Shown: positions 53,501-56,236, counted from the stretch's first letter. The stretch: DNA of 64,000 bases from Tupaia tana (GCA_026018925.1 JAKSZU010000006.1:130861592-130925591); one strand, 5' to 3'. The notes: a model not told the origin generated them from the letters alone. Numbers and translations are program-made.

Positions 53501-53961
53501 AACCACATCTGGGACTTGAATCATGGTCAGCCAGGTAGGAACCTTAACCACCACACCACCTGCTGGCCAGGTTACCACAATTAAAAAATTTTTTTCTCAA
53601 TCTGTTTACTGTTCAACAAGAAATTTTTGGTATATGCCAAAATCCAGAGAAAAAAATAATAATAATATATTTGAGAACTTTTAATTCATCTGTGTTATCA
53701 TATACTATATTTTCTTAACTGCAGTGTAATTTTTTTTAAAAACTCAATATTCCTAAATTCAGCAGAAAAGTAAATATTTTTATGGTGTAGAAAAACTACT
53801 ACACCTGAAATTAAAAGTACTCTTATCATTCCTGGGGGAAACATACACACAAATGCTAACATTTAAAAACTTACCTCAAATTTAAACCATTCTGAGTTCC
53901 ACTGAGGATTCAGTGACTTGAGGTATACATCTGTTTTAAAGGTGGTATTACCAAATTTTAC
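271..53961 (-). CDS. C2CD5: C2CD5 (C2 domain-containing protein 5 / CDP138), internal part of the gene
   Basis: The spliced exons encode about 550 residues of a protein I recognise as C2CD5. Known role of the family: a calcium-binding C2-domain protein, phosphorylated by Akt2, needed for insulin-stimulated GLUT4 vesicle fusion with the plasma membrane. Seen here: most of the N-terminal C2 domain (residues about 31-110; calcium-ligand Asp at 76, 78, 84 in exon 3), the Akt-type site RQRLIS ending at residue 197 (exon 5), two repeats with the motif NAVVGY/HAVVGY (exons 6 and 10) that I would relate to YbjQ-like domains, a Ser-rich alternative linker (exon 7) and a CxxC...CxxC pair (exon 12). All exon phases match, so no exon is missing between 2 and 13. 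The start exon is beyond the window's right edge and the 3' exons are off the left edge. No disabling change was seen, so the gene looks functional. Confidence 0.96.
477..741 (+). mobile_element. SINE, group A, full length, beside the exon 13 acceptor
   Basis: Starts gggaccagcagttagtgtaa and ends in the A-rich tail. It is flanked by a perfect 14-base target duplication, aaggaaaataattc (463-476 and 742-755). It lies 19 bases upstream of exon 13 in the direction of transcription, antisense to the gene. Confidence 0.95.
1481..1725 (+). mobile_element. SINE, group D/A, old long form
   Basis: Head ggggccagcaggtggcatgg, B-box-like gtttgagtccc, core catggccatcctccctaggg. It is diverged from group A. 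Confidence 0.85.
1755..1905 (+). mobile_element. SINE, group B (short)
   Basis: A short form without the GC-rich core. The head is followed directly by gcggcttgctttctctcttt, ggtcaaattgaa and an (aaat)n tail. Confidence 0.85.
2089..2330 (+). mobile_element. SINE, group A
   Basis: Starts gggaccagcagttggcgtaa. Target duplication is about aattatttact on both sides. Confidence 0.92.
2760..3245 (+). mobile_element. L1 LINE 3' end
   Basis: Resembles the 3' UTR of old mammalian L1 (gacattatgttgagtgaaac, accacatgttctccctcata, cattgtatacta). It contains a long internal poly-A run (2865-2889). Confidence 0.7.
3755..3946 (-). CDS. C2CD5: C2CD5 exon 12: CxxC...CxxC segment
   Basis: A 192-base exon (phase 2 to 2), from [20 protein letters not shown] through [14 protein letters not shown] to GKGCLIQAR. 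The CGFC and CYNC pairs, 18 residues apart, look like a zinc ribbon or knuckle; zinc binding is inference. Acceptor is ttacatag, donor is gtatgt. I recall LPTR rather than LPAG at the equivalent human position, which would be normal divergence. Confidence 0.96.
4158..4345 (+). mobile_element. SINE, group B
   Basis: Head gggaccagcaagtggcatgg, CT-rich body, and a tail containing aataaataaa. Confidence 0.85.
4494..4715 (+). mobile_element. SINE, group C
   Basis: Head ggggcaagatggtgacacag and end ctctaactcatggaagaaat. This group shares tail motif ctcatggaa and lacks the group A core. Confidence 0.7.
4724..4880 (+). mobile_element. SINE, group B
   Basis: Head ggggccagcaggtggcatgg, B box gttcaagtccc, CT-rich body. 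Confidence 0.88.
4976..5235 (+). mobile_element. SINE, group C-like
   Basis: Head ccctgcctggtagcac, cgtgcccaagatcctgatga, a CT microsatellite, then ctctcatgcacac. It is diverged. Confidence 0.65.
5252..5415 (+). mobile_element. SINE, group B
   Basis: Head ggggccagcaggtggcctgg, ggtcaaatttaaa and a taagtaaataaat tail. Confidence 0.9.
5491..5740 (+). mobile_element. SINE, group A
   Basis: Starts gggagcagcagttggcgtaa. An imperfect target duplication (aaaaactaaata) flanks it. Confidence 0.92.
6066..6335 (+). mobile_element. SINE, group D
   Basis: Head gagccagccagtggcatggt, gactgcacagttcaagtccc, and core ttgtgctgtgtctatcccct. Confidence 0.82.
6366..6525. mobile_element. Mariner-like MITE, family 2, interrupted by (AT)n
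   Basis: Left end gacttcaaaaggcttgcgg pairs with right end ttcatgaacttttgaagacc as imperfect inverted repeats. An AT microsatellite sits at 6457-6482. Confidence 0.6.
6665..6810 (+). repeat. MIR-like fragment
   Basis: Resembles the MIR core (tgacccagaccatgttaatc, tgaagattaaataag). Divergent. Confidence 0.45.
7099..7280 (+). mobile_element. SINE, group B
   Basis: Head caggggctagcattagcatg, gttcgagtcccagagctggt, ggtgagtgcacatgccctat, and an AATAAA-rich tail. Confidence 0.85.
7541..7655 (+). mobile_element. SINE, group A/D, 5'-truncated
   Basis: Only the 3' half is present: aatggagaagaagggattgt, ggtgatttctcactttcc, A tail. Confidence 0.75.
7953..8048 (-). CDS. C2CD5: C2CD5 exon 11
   Basis: A 96-base exon (phase 2 to 2) encoding [20 protein letters not shown] then [13 protein letters not shown]. 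It is relatively CpG-rich for this AT-rich area (ccggcacggcgg in the coding sense). Acceptor is cttttgtag. The donor AG|gttgtc is clearly weaker than the other donors of the gene. Confidence 0.95.
9016..9270 (-). mobile_element. SINE, group A
   Basis: Reverse complement copy: poly-T, gagagatttttgctatgggg at the left and gccatctgttggtccc at the right. Sense to C2CD5. Confidence 0.92.
10374..10635 (+). mobile_element. SINE, group A, young
   Basis: Starts gggaaccagcagttagcgta. Target duplication acaaaggtagaagc on both sides. Confidence 0.95.
10890..11095 (-). repeat. MIR-like element
   Basis: Reads as MIR in reverse (ctcatttaatcatcc, gacgctcagaggagctgag, cccacgctcctgacca). Confidence 0.6.
11170..11284 (-). 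CDS. C2CD5: C2CD5 exon 10: HAVVGY repeat
   Basis: A 115-base exon (phase 1 to 2) encoding [20 protein letters not shown] then [19 protein letters not shown]. The [11 protein letters not shown] motif mirrors [10 protein letters not shown] in exon 6 and suggests a repeated small domain (inference). Acceptor is tattttccag, donor is gtaatga. Confidence 0.96.
11285..14903. other. Intron between exon 10 and the cassette exon
   Basis: A SINE-free stretch. The only notable content is a CpG-richer island at about 13510-13920 with a polyadenylation-like end on the minus strand. Otherwise it is AT-rich sequence without recognisable repeats. Confidence 0.75.
13510..13920 (-). other. CpG-richer island with a polyadenylation-like end; possible alternative terminal exon or conserved element
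   Basis: In an AT-rich, SINE-free intron this stretch has many CpGs. On the minus strand it ends with gtcaaaataaaggctgcttg, which looks like a polyadenylation signal. There is no genomic poly-A after it, so a simple processed pseudogene is unlikely. A 74-codon open frame (13673-13897) is unremarkable. Function unknown. Confidence 0.3.
14904..14969 (-). CDS. C2CD5: C2CD5 probable 66-base cassette exon between exons 9 and 10
   Basis: The minus strand has a pyrimidine-rich stretch, an acceptor ending aaaag, then an open 66-base segment and a donor gtggtc. In the frame set by exon 9 it reads [20 protein letters not shown] then ISD into exon 10. It is exactly 22 codons, phase 1 to 1, with no stop, so inclusion or skipping both keep the frame. 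An alternative acceptor 8 bases upstream would give an immediate TAA. It lies in a SINE-free stretch. Evidence is only splice signals, phase and protein-like composition. Confidence 0.6.
15449..15525. mobile_element. Mariner-like MITE, family 1 (about 77 bases)
   Basis: Near-perfect hairpin: left ttgggtcatcgaaaaagtca, right tgacttttccgatgacccaa, loop with tatgcaaaaaat. Likely TA target. Related copies are at 30551, 34426 and 62500. Confidence 0.75.
15800..15875 (+). repeat. L2-like 3' end fragment
   Basis: Pattern agtgcccaacacagagctca then actccataaacatccactgg is typical of L2/MIR 3' ends. Short and diverged. Confidence 0.4.
16006..16255 (+). mobile_element. SINE, group D
   Basis: Head ggggccagcaggtggtgggc, core catggccatcacccctgggg. 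A ctgtaaa-type target duplication flanks it. Confidence 0.88.
16806..16895 (+). mobile_element. SINE, group C fragment
   Basis: gggtggatcgtggcattaag, then gctggtggtggctgc and tttctcacagagg resemble the group C 3' half. Confidence 0.5.
17226..17408 (+). mobile_element. SINE, group C
   Basis: gacagtggtatcacatgtgg, cctacacggaag, gtgcccatgatctgcactga, and the tail ctctcatggaaaaaaaa. Confidence 0.75.
17665..18150 (+). repeat. MIR element split by a SINE
   Basis: MIR-like parts at 17665-17788 and about 18048-18150 (aaaatgggattatt, gaggattaaacgacc) are separated by the group A SINE at 17789. Confidence 0.6.
17789..18035 (+). mobile_element. SINE, group A, inserted in a MIR
   Basis: Starts gggaccagcagttagtgtaa. 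Target duplication agaaaatgggattatt (16 bases) on both sides. Confidence 0.95.
18185..18542. repeat. Recent 179-base direct tandem duplication
   Basis: Units 18185-18363 and 18364-18542 differ at only about two positions (cagagtcc versus cggagtcc, gtcttac versus gtcctac). The unit may derive from an old L2-like repeat. The open frame through it is not a gene. Confidence 0.9.
18930..19130 (+). repeat. L2-like 3' fragment
   Basis: aggagcttcatgaaggcaga, gggaccggcatcttgg, tatctagcaaactgtacagc fit the L2 3' end pattern loosely. Confidence 0.4.
19594..19714. mobile_element. Mariner-like MITE, family 2
   Basis: Left gaagggtcttcaaaaagttc; centre tattatgaaaaaaacc and tttttgcaccaaaatgaact; right acagtttgaagtcacc. 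Imperfect inverted ends. Confidence 0.65.
20057..20316 (-). mobile_element. SINE, group D/A
   Basis: Reverse copy: aggtttttgtcatagggtgc at the left, acttgaaccatggttggcca in the B-box region, caacaggaggtcagc at the right. Confidence 0.82.
22713..22731. repeat. Poly-T run
   Basis: A run of about 18 T with T-rich flanks. No attached SINE or LINE is recognisable. Confidence 0.8.
23692..23955 (+). mobile_element. SINE, group A, very young
   Basis: CpG-intact consensus-like copy (ccgcggttcgcgtctcgg). Target duplication aaaagcttctaccatt on both sides. Confidence 0.96.
24191..24297. mobile_element. Mariner-like MITE, family 2
   Basis: Left ggggtcttcaaaaattacca and right ccacaaactttttgaagtcc form imperfect inverted repeats; centre has catattatgaaaaa. 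Confidence 0.65.
24387..24659 (+). mobile_element. SINE, group A, very young
   Basis: Starts gggaccagcagttggcgtaa. Target duplication aaaaaactactgcta on both sides; CpGs intact. Confidence 0.96.
25035..25143 (-). CDS. C2CD5: C2CD5 exon 9: start of second conserved region
   Basis: A 109-base exon (phase 0 to 1), from [20 protein letters not shown] to [16 protein letters not shown]. It begins the second conserved repeat, continued in exon 10. Acceptor is tctactag, donor is gtaagtt. The final G can pair with the start of exon 10 or with the cassette exon at 14904-14969; both begin AT and give Asp. Confidence 0.96.
25511..25558. repeat. CT then CA microsatellite
   Basis: (CT)n followed by (CA)n of about 48 bases in total. 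Confidence 0.9.
25841..26100 (+). mobile_element. SINE, group A, very young
   Basis: Consensus-like copy with target duplication aaaatcccacaagtt on both sides. Confidence 0.96.
26347..26661. mobile_element. MER2-like (Tigger/pogo) DNA transposon, non-autonomous
   Basis: Inverted ends: left caggctgagcacccctaac, right ggatacttaacctg. Internal stretches such as gatctcacaagtggaaaatt and gacctgggtttcatcccc match MER2 as I remember it. Bounded by TA. Confidence 0.7.
27042..27087. repeat. Poly-A / GAA / GAAA tract
   Basis: A run of A followed by gaagaagaagaaagaaagaa. Confidence 0.85.
27960..28090 (-). repeat. MIR-like fragment
   Basis: gtacttaacatatgccaggc and gagagaggaactatgatctt resemble MIR in reverse. 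Diverged. Confidence 0.45.
28484..28570 (+). mobile_element. SINE, group B, 5'-truncated
   Basis: Only the body and tail: cctgccagcttgctttctcc, cttggtcaaatt, aataataataatg. Confidence 0.75.
28838..29003 (-). mobile_element. SINE, group B, the only clear sense-orientation copy
   Basis: Reverse copy: atttatttacttacttattt tail, aatttaaacagagagggac, gatttgaaccgctgttggtc, cgccacctgacggccc. Confidence 0.85.
29908..30117 (+). mobile_element. SINE, group B with a long CT body
   Basis: Head ggggccagaggtggtgtagt, ggtgagcacatatgtcctat. Target duplication aatcccattatatc on both sides. Confidence 0.92.
30551..30630. mobile_element. Mariner-like MITE, family 1
   Basis: Left ctaggccatcaggaaagtca, right tgacttttccaatgactcaa, loop cctatgcaaaaa; TA at both ends. 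Confidence 0.75.
31777..31862 (-). CDS. C2CD5: C2CD5 exon 8
   Basis: An 86-base exon (phase 1 to 0) encoding [20 protein letters not shown] then TQLALEQR. Acceptor is gttctgtag, donor is gtaaga. The residue after TQ is Leu (TTG), where I recall Ser in human. That is a single-base difference (TCG to TTG) and looks like an ordinary substitution. Confidence 0.95.
32406..32442. repeat. (CA)n microsatellite
   Basis: About 18 CA units with one CG interruption, followed by an A-rich run. Confidence 0.9.
34133..34302 (+). mobile_element. SINE, group B
   Basis: Head gggggtcagcaggtggcatg, gtttgagtcctggacctact, tail with aataataaataa. Confidence 0.87.
34426..34500. mobile_element. Mariner-like MITE, family 1
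   Basis: Left ttaagttattagaaaagtca, right ggcttttccaataacccga, loop tttttgcatagaaaa; flanked by TA on both sides. Confidence 0.75.
34942..35185 (+). mobile_element. SINE, group D
   Basis: Head gagggccagcaggtggtgag, core caaccccctttggggtagat, tail ataaataaataaa. Confidence 0.85.
35280..35530 (+). mobile_element. SINE, group D, diverged head
   Basis: tagccccagtggttaagtgc, gtggttcaaattctggccct, catgtcccattgggggagtg, A-rich tail. Confidence 0.75.
36035..36280 (-). mobile_element. SINE, group D
   Basis: Reverse copy: agtttttgtaatacaacaca at the left, gatggccatgtcacattccc in the core, atgccacctactgggcacc at the right. Confidence 0.8.
37460..37611 (-). CDS. C2CD5: C2CD5 exon 7b: Ser-rich linker
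   Basis: A 152-base exon (phase 2 to 1) encoding [20 protein letters not shown], then [20 protein letters not shown] and [11 protein letters not shown]. It is Ser/Thr/Pro-rich with several SP and TP sites, so it is likely disordered and phosphorylated (inference). Acceptor is cttctggcag, donor is gtaaggc. It has the same phases as exon 7a and is the form in the protein sequence I remember. Confidence 0.95.
37612..38520. other. Intron between exon 7a and exon 7b
   Basis: About 0.9 kb without SINEs. The part next to 7a (38470-38520) contains repeated tgcc units and a possible extra in-frame donor for exon 7a. Nothing else is recognised. Confidence 0.75.
38521..38645 (-). CDS. C2CD5: C2CD5 alternative exon 7a (apparently mutually exclusive with 7b)
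   Basis: A 125-base open segment with a good acceptor (pyrimidine-rich, ccctcag) and donor gtacga. Spliced to exon 6 it reads (E)[18 protein letters not shown] and ends in SVPTLIYTG. It starts in phase 2 and ends in phase 1, exactly like exon 7b, so it joins exon 8 in frame. A second donor, gtagtg after 38470, would add 51 bases (17 codons) and keep the frame. The encoded peptide is Ser/Thr/Pro/His-rich and probably disordered. I believe known C2CD5 isoforms contain this peptide but cannot check. Confidence 0.75.
39162..39425 (+). mobile_element. SINE, group A with an internal GT tract
   Basis: Head aggccaacagatggcataac, GT microsatellite at 39248-39271 in the core. Target duplication about gaatatgaaaaatg. 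Confidence 0.9.
39809..39997 (+). mobile_element. SINE, group B
   Basis: Head gggaccagcaggtggcatgg, ggtcaaatttaaa, AATAAA-rich tail. Target duplication aaaaaagtatactat. Confidence 0.93.
40517..40700 (+). mobile_element. SINE, group B with an expanded CT tract
   Basis: Head aggggctggcaggtgacatg, a long (CT)n body, ggtcaaaagaaat. Target duplication aagtctaaga. Confidence 0.9.
40800..41068 (+). mobile_element. SINE, group D
   Basis: aaggccagcctgtggtctgg, gactgtgcagtctgagcccc, catgatcatgccccatgggg, poly-A tail. Confidence 0.83.
41140..41425 (+). mobile_element. SINE, group D with a GT expansion
   Basis: gacaagtcgatggtgtggcg, cggtttgaatcccgagactt, a (TG)n tract at 41241-41275, and cattccctatggggggg. 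Confidence 0.85.
41693..41968 (+). mobile_element. SINE, group A, very young
   Basis: Starts gggaaccagcagttagcata. CpG-rich; target duplication near aagaagaactactctt (one mismatch). Confidence 0.95.
42034..42286 (+). mobile_element. SINE, group A, very young, short head
   Basis: Starts ggaaaacagcagttagcgta. Target duplication aaaaactccatgttgt on both sides. Almost identical to the 23692 copy. Confidence 0.95.
43022..43220 (-). CDS. C2CD5: C2CD5 exon 6: first NAVVGY repeat
   Basis: A 199-base exon (phase 1 to 2), from [20 protein letters not shown] to [10 protein letters not shown]. It contains the motif [18 protein letters not shown], which resembles the YbjQ-type small domain (inference), followed by [18 protein letters not shown]. 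Acceptor is ttttttcatag, donor is gtaagt. It ends in GA, so the next exon must start with one base completing a Glu codon. Both exon 7 forms do this. Confidence 0.96.
43360..43490. mobile_element. Mariner-like MITE, family 2, longest copy
   Basis: Left ggggtcttaaaaagttcatg and right ccatgagcttttttgtttcc; centre has ttatgaaaaagctgtgcttg and ccctgaaataaattc. Confidence 0.65.
43723..43751. repeat. 29-base near-copy of exon 5 in the following intron
   Basis: Matches 44222-44250 of exon 5 at 27 of 29 positions (mismatches t/g and g/a) in the same orientation, about 500 bases away. Confidence 0.8.
44208..44363 (-). CDS. C2CD5: C2CD5 exon 5: Akt-site exon
   Basis: A 156-base exon (phase 1 to 1), beginning [20 protein letters not shown] and ending [10 protein letters not shown]. 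The motif R-Q-R-L-I-S places Ser at residue 197 by exon counting. This fits the known Akt2 phosphorylation site of CDP138 and the R-x-R-x-x-S consensus. Acceptor is gttttaacag, donor is gtattta. A 29-base near-copy of part of this exon lies in the following intron at 43723-43751. Confidence 0.97.
44505..44756 (-). mobile_element. SINE, group D
   Basis: Reverse copy: cttgttgtagggcatgtgca at the left, gatggccaagccacaaaccc in the core, ccacctgctggccccg at the right. Confidence 0.87.
44948..45118 (+). mobile_element. SINE, group B
   Basis: Head aggggccagcaggtggcgtg, cacagttcgaatcccagacc, ggtcaaattaaataataata. Target duplication aaaagaatcaaaa. Confidence 0.92.
45236..45513 (-). mobile_element. 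SINE, group D
   Basis: Reverse copy: ttttgctatagggcacatgt at the left, ctaggactcaaatcacacag, atgccacctgctggccc at the right. Confidence 0.87.
45999..46247 (+). mobile_element. SINE, group A
   Basis: Starts aggaccagcagttagcataa. Target duplication aaaaagtatcaca on both sides. Confidence 0.93.
46261..46514 (-). mobile_element. SINE, group A, tail to tail with the previous copy
   Basis: Long poly-T, gagagatttttgctataggg at the left, catctgctggtcccaaa at the right. Its tail faces the tail of the 45999 copy about 14 bases away. Confidence 0.92.
46641..46890 (+). mobile_element. SINE, group A with a poly-C core
   Basis: Head gggaccagcagatggtgtaa. The C/G hairpin core has become a run of about 16 C at 46804-46820. 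Confidence 0.92.
46940..47195 (-). mobile_element. SINE, group D
   Basis: Reverse copy: ttgccaatttgctacaaaat at the left, ggataaacatgctacaatca in the core, acaacctggctggccta at the right. Confidence 0.82.
47236..47412 (+). mobile_element. SINE, group B, diverged
   Basis: aagtccagtagctggtgttc, gtttaaatcctggacctgga, gatgagcacatgtgtcctat, AT-rich tail. Confidence 0.8.
47487..47582 (-). CDS. C2CD5: C2CD5 exon 4: end of C2 domain
   Basis: A 96-base exon (phase 1 to 1) encoding [17 protein letters not shown] through SCGVKFFC. The [14 protein letters not shown] segment is the last C2 beta strand. Acceptor is ctag, donor is gtaagt. A short SINE lies about 75 bases beyond the donor. Confidence 0.96.
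47890..48115 (-). repeat. MIR-like element
   Basis: Reverse MIR pattern: atcatcctcatttatagagg, aggaaactagtatttaattg, agtaagtggcaaagccagga. Confidence 0.6.
48740..49240 (-). pseudogene. UQCRB (pseudogene): Processed pseudogene of UQCRB (complex III subunit)
   Basis: The minus strand encodes, without introns, a UQCRB-like protein: start [11 protein letters not shown] at 49210, then [15 protein letters not shown], a premature TGA at 49111-49109, then [20 protein letters not shown] through [20 protein letters not shown] and [13 protein letters not shown] 2-base insertion in the GAGAGA run then shifts the frame before the normal end. A 3' UTR remnant with AATAAA follows (near 48760). The parent encodes the 14-kDa ubiquinol-binding subunit of mitochondrial complex III. 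The stop and the frameshift show this copy is dead; intronless structure shows retrotransposition. Confidence 0.93.
49316..49550 (-). mobile_element. SINE, group D
   Basis: Reverse copy: agtttttttaccaaagggca at the left, ctcaaaccgtggtaggtgat, caccagctggcccc at the right. About 80 bases from the UQCRB pseudogene. Confidence 0.85.
49965..50218 (+). mobile_element. SINE, group A, young
   Basis: Starts agggaatcagcagttagcgt. Target duplication aaaaattaaacttga on both sides. Confidence 0.95.
50345..50530 (+). mobile_element. SINE, group A with the core deleted
   Basis: A group A head (gggaccagcagttagcataa) and tail (ggcgagcacgcgcaccctac) are joined after ttaaactcatg to tttttcttgttttctgtctc. About 90-100 bases of core are missing. 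Very long poly-A. Confidence 0.88.
51121..51380 (-). mobile_element. SINE, group A
   Basis: Reverse copy; target duplication tataatttctg on both sides (51110-51120 and 51381-51391). Confidence 0.94.
51400..51502 (-). pseudogene. RNU6 (pseudogene): U6 snRNA pseudogene
   Basis: On the minus strand it aligns along its length with U6: agcagcacatgcactaaaat, ttgaaacagtctagagaata, ttagcctggctcctgtgcag. It has many substitutions, including in the ACAGAGA region (agtctagaga) and AGC triad area, so it is not a working U6. It sits between two group A SINEs. Confidence 0.88.
51513..51782 (-). mobile_element. SINE, group A
   Basis: Reverse copy: gagaggtttttttcgctata at the left, cgctaactgctggttccc at the right. 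Target duplication near atatagaat/gtatagaaat. Confidence 0.93.
51856..52027 (-). CDS. C2CD5: C2CD5 exon 3: C2 domain calcium-binding loop
   Basis: A 172-base exon of 57 codons plus one base (phase 0 to 1), starting [12 protein letters not shown] and ending FPIYDTIHG. It holds the loop [11 protein letters not shown]. Counting 59 residues before it, the Asp residues fall at 76, 78 and 84, the positions reported as calcium ligands in CDP138. Acceptor is cttttag, donor is gtaagg. It completes the C2 domain core. Confidence 0.97.
52741..53000 (+). mobile_element. SINE, group A
   Basis: Starts gggaccagcagttagcataa. One extra base interrupts the pre-B-box region (gtagttcgaccg). Confidence 0.93.
53005..53312 (+). 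mobile_element. L1 LINE 3' region fragment
   Basis: Pattern of old L1: tacaatgaaatattgttcat, ccatgaaaatgaaattctg, gattagagattaccagaggg, gtccacttaaaaatac. Confidence 0.7.
53327..53569 (-). mobile_element. SINE, group D
   Basis: Reverse copy: aggtttttgctatagggcat at the left, gggacttgaatcatggtcag, accacctgctggcc at the right. Confidence 0.87.
53875..53961 (-). CDS. C2CD5: C2CD5 exon 2: C2 domain, beta strands
   Basis: An 87-base exon of 29 whole codons (phase 0 at both ends), starting [13 protein letters not shown] and ending SEWFKFE. Acceptor is tttttag, donor is gtaag. It encodes the middle strands of the C2 domain, about residues 31-59. The preceding 30 residues, with the first calcium-ligand Asp pair, are in an upstream exon outside the window. 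The nearest intronic SINE begins about 50 bases upstream of the acceptor. Confidence 0.96.
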
Positions 53962-54009
53962 CTAAAAACAAATAAAAAGTGAGTTAAACATAAATACTGA
54001 AAATATGAA

Positions 54010-54225
54010 CAGGGCCAACTCTGTAACCTAGTGGTTATGGGAAGCTGGATCCCACATGGTTGACCATGTTCTGAGTCCTGGCCTGGAGGGTAGAGAAATA
54101 TAATGAGCACATGTATATGTGGGTCTAAAATCCTGACAGGGTAGAGAAATGGAGAAGGAATTATGTCCCACTATGGGGTGCTTTCTCTCCCTCTTTCTGT
54201 CTCTAGCAATTAAAAAAATAAAAAA
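54010..54225 (+). mobile_element. SINE, group D
   Basis: cagggccaactctgtaacct, ggatcccacatggttgacca, ttatgtcccactatggggtg, A-rich tail. About 50 bases from the exon 2 acceptor. Confidence 0.8.
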
Positions 54226-54251
54226 GGTGAATAAAAGTTTGTTTTTGTTTC

Positions 54252-54500
54252 TTTTTTTTTTTTTTTTGGAGAGGTTTTTGCTATAGGGCATGTACACTCG
54301 CCAGACAGAAAGATAGAAAGCGAGAAATCACCCCCCAGGGGGGATGGCCATGGCACAATCCCTTCTCCTCCATTCTCCTCTCAGGATCTTGGGCGGGAAC
54401 GCACGCACATGCGTCCAGCATGAGTTTAAGCCACTGGGTCCAGGACTCAAACGGCAGTCAGCTACATGGGAGTTCAGCGACATAGCCATTATGCTAACTC
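54252..54500 (-). mobile_element. SINE, group A, head truncated by the next SINE
   Basis: Reverse copy ending gccattatgctaactc; the final gctggtccc is missing where the next copy's poly-T begins. Confidence 0.9.
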
Positions 54501-54768
54501 CTTTTTTTTTTTTTCAAGAGGTTTTTGCTATAGGGCGCGTGCGCTCGCCAGAGAGAGAGAGATAGAGACAGAGAGACAGAAAGTGAGAAATCACCCCCCG
54601 GGGGGGATGGCCACGCTGCAATCCCTTCTCCTCTGTTCTCTTCTCAGGATCTTGGGCACGTACGCACATGCGCCCGGAGTGAGTTTTAAGCCACCGGGTC
54701 CGGGACACGAACTGCGGTCGACTACATGGGAGTCCAGCAACATAGCCATTACGCTAACTGCTGGTCCC
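54501..54768 (-). mobile_element. SINE, group A, directly abutting the previous one
   Basis: Reverse copy from the poly-T to gctaactgctggtccca. Same orientation as its neighbour, giving a head-to-tail pair. Confidence 0.92.
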
Positions 54769-54856
54769 AAAAGGAAAGTGTAATGTCAGCCAGGCAATGG
54801 GAAAGGATTAACAATGGAGGGGTAAAAAAGACAACTATCCCCTGAGACAAAATGGA

Positions 54857-55115
54857 AGAGAGGTTCCAGCAAATGGTATAGAGGTTAAGGTGGCTAGATC
54901 CCACATGGTGGAATATGTGGTTTGAGTTCCAGTCCCAACAGATTGAATTAGGAAAGAAAGAAAGACAGACAGACAACTGAGCACATGCGTATACATGCCC
55001 AAAATCCTAAAGGAGAATAAAGGAGAAGAGATTGTGACATGGCTATCCTCTCTGGAGGATGATTTTTTTTAATTTCTCTCTTTCTCACATGTGCACAAGT
55101 GCATGAGAAGAAAAA
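54857..55115 (+). mobile_element. SINE, group D
   Basis: gaggttccagcaaatggtat, ggtttgagttccagtcccaa, gacatggctatcctctctgg. Confidence 0.8.
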
Positions 55116-55244
55116 AAAAACCTAAGAGGAACAAAAGGGGAAGGTTATGATGAGTTCAGATAAACTTGCAGAACATACCAGAACAAGGGATTACCTACTA
55201 TTCTGCATGACCAGCTCAGAGAGAAATTAAGTTATACATCATGG

Positions 55245-55565
55245 ACCGCTTCCATGGCCACATGGTTAAGGCAGCCAGATCTCACATGGTTAACAGTGCA
55301 ATTCAAGTACCAGACCTAGAAGCTTGAGAAATACACTGGATGCACGTGTGTGATTGCCCAAAACCCTGAAAGGAGGGAAAGATGGGAGGAAAGCAATTGC
55401 ACTGTGATCACTCCCCATAGAGGTGCTTTCTCCTCTGCCTGTCTGTCTCTCTGGAGAGTGTACCCTAGCATGATGAAACTTCGTTGAAGTATCGATACTT
55501 CTCTCCCTCTTCTCTGCCTTATGCATGCGCTCTCTTCCGTGAACTAAAAAAAATAAACTTTAAAA
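55245..55565 (+). mobile_element. SINE, group D with an unusual 3' extension
   Basis: catggttaaggcagccagat, gtgcaattcaagtaccagac, tgatcactccccatagaggt. After the usual end (gagtgtaccctag) an unrelated segment (gaaacttcgttgaagtatcg) precedes the A-rich tail. Confidence 0.75.
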
Positions 55566-55722
55566 AAAAAATTGAGCACAGATGAAAAAGTAAAGTCTTG
55601 AGGGAGGCAGACCAGCAAAAATATAATCAAAAGGTAAAACAGATCAGACGACTATCCTCATACCATCTCAGCAAGGGAATCCAGAACTATAGTCCATTAT
55701 TACAAAAACTTGGTAATATTTG

Positions 55723-55957
55723 CTTTTTTTTTTTTCATATTTTGCTATAGAGTATGTGTGCTCAACAGAAAGAGACAGACAAAAAGGAATGTGAGAAATC
55801 ACTACCCGGAGGGGATGACCACACTATAATCCCCTCTCCATTCTCCTTTCAGGACTTTGGGCATGCCTGCACACTTGCCGGGCATGATTTTCAAGCCACC
55901 ATGCAGCAAGCCAGGTGGAATATAGCCACCTTAACCCTCACACCAATTACTGGCCCA
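55723..55957 (-). mobile_element. SINE, group D
   Basis: Reverse copy: catattttgctatagagtat at the left, ggggatgaccacactataat in the core, aattactggccca at the right. Confidence 0.82.
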
Positions 55958-56044
55958 CTTGTACTTTCTAACTTTCCCATATTTGTTATATTTTATTTCT
56001 ATAGTTTTTCACACGGTGTGATCAGTAATAAAATGTCATCCTTT

Positions 56045-56236
56045 AAGGGTTTTATGCTTCTACCTCCAGGAACCGTTAAAGGAGTCGGATGGGAGATGAT
56101 CTTATTTCATAGTCAATCCCGGCCTGCACTAAATCAGGATCTGGGGTACATACACCTACCTGATGTGTTTTCAAACCATAGTCAGCCATGTGGGATCTCA
56201 CTCCCTTATCCACTAGGCTATTGGGCCAACCCTGAG
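56045..56236 (-). mobile_element. SINE, group D/C, diverged
   Basis: The right end (caaaccatagtcagccatgt, ctattgggccaaccctg) is SINE-like. The left part is altered. Confidence 0.6.

Larger units (their letters stand above)
52028..53874. other. Intron 2 of C2CD5
   Basis: Contains a group A SINE (52741-53000), an L1 3' fragment (53005-53312) and a minus-strand SINE (53327-53569). Bases 52028-52740 and 53575-53870 show nothing definite. Confidence 0.8.

Noticed and set aside
10374-54768. Possible tRNA genes, because A/B-box-like signals are present
   Set aside because: The tRNA-like heads lack a complete cloverleaf and acceptor-stem pairing, and they continue into SINE bodies with target duplications.
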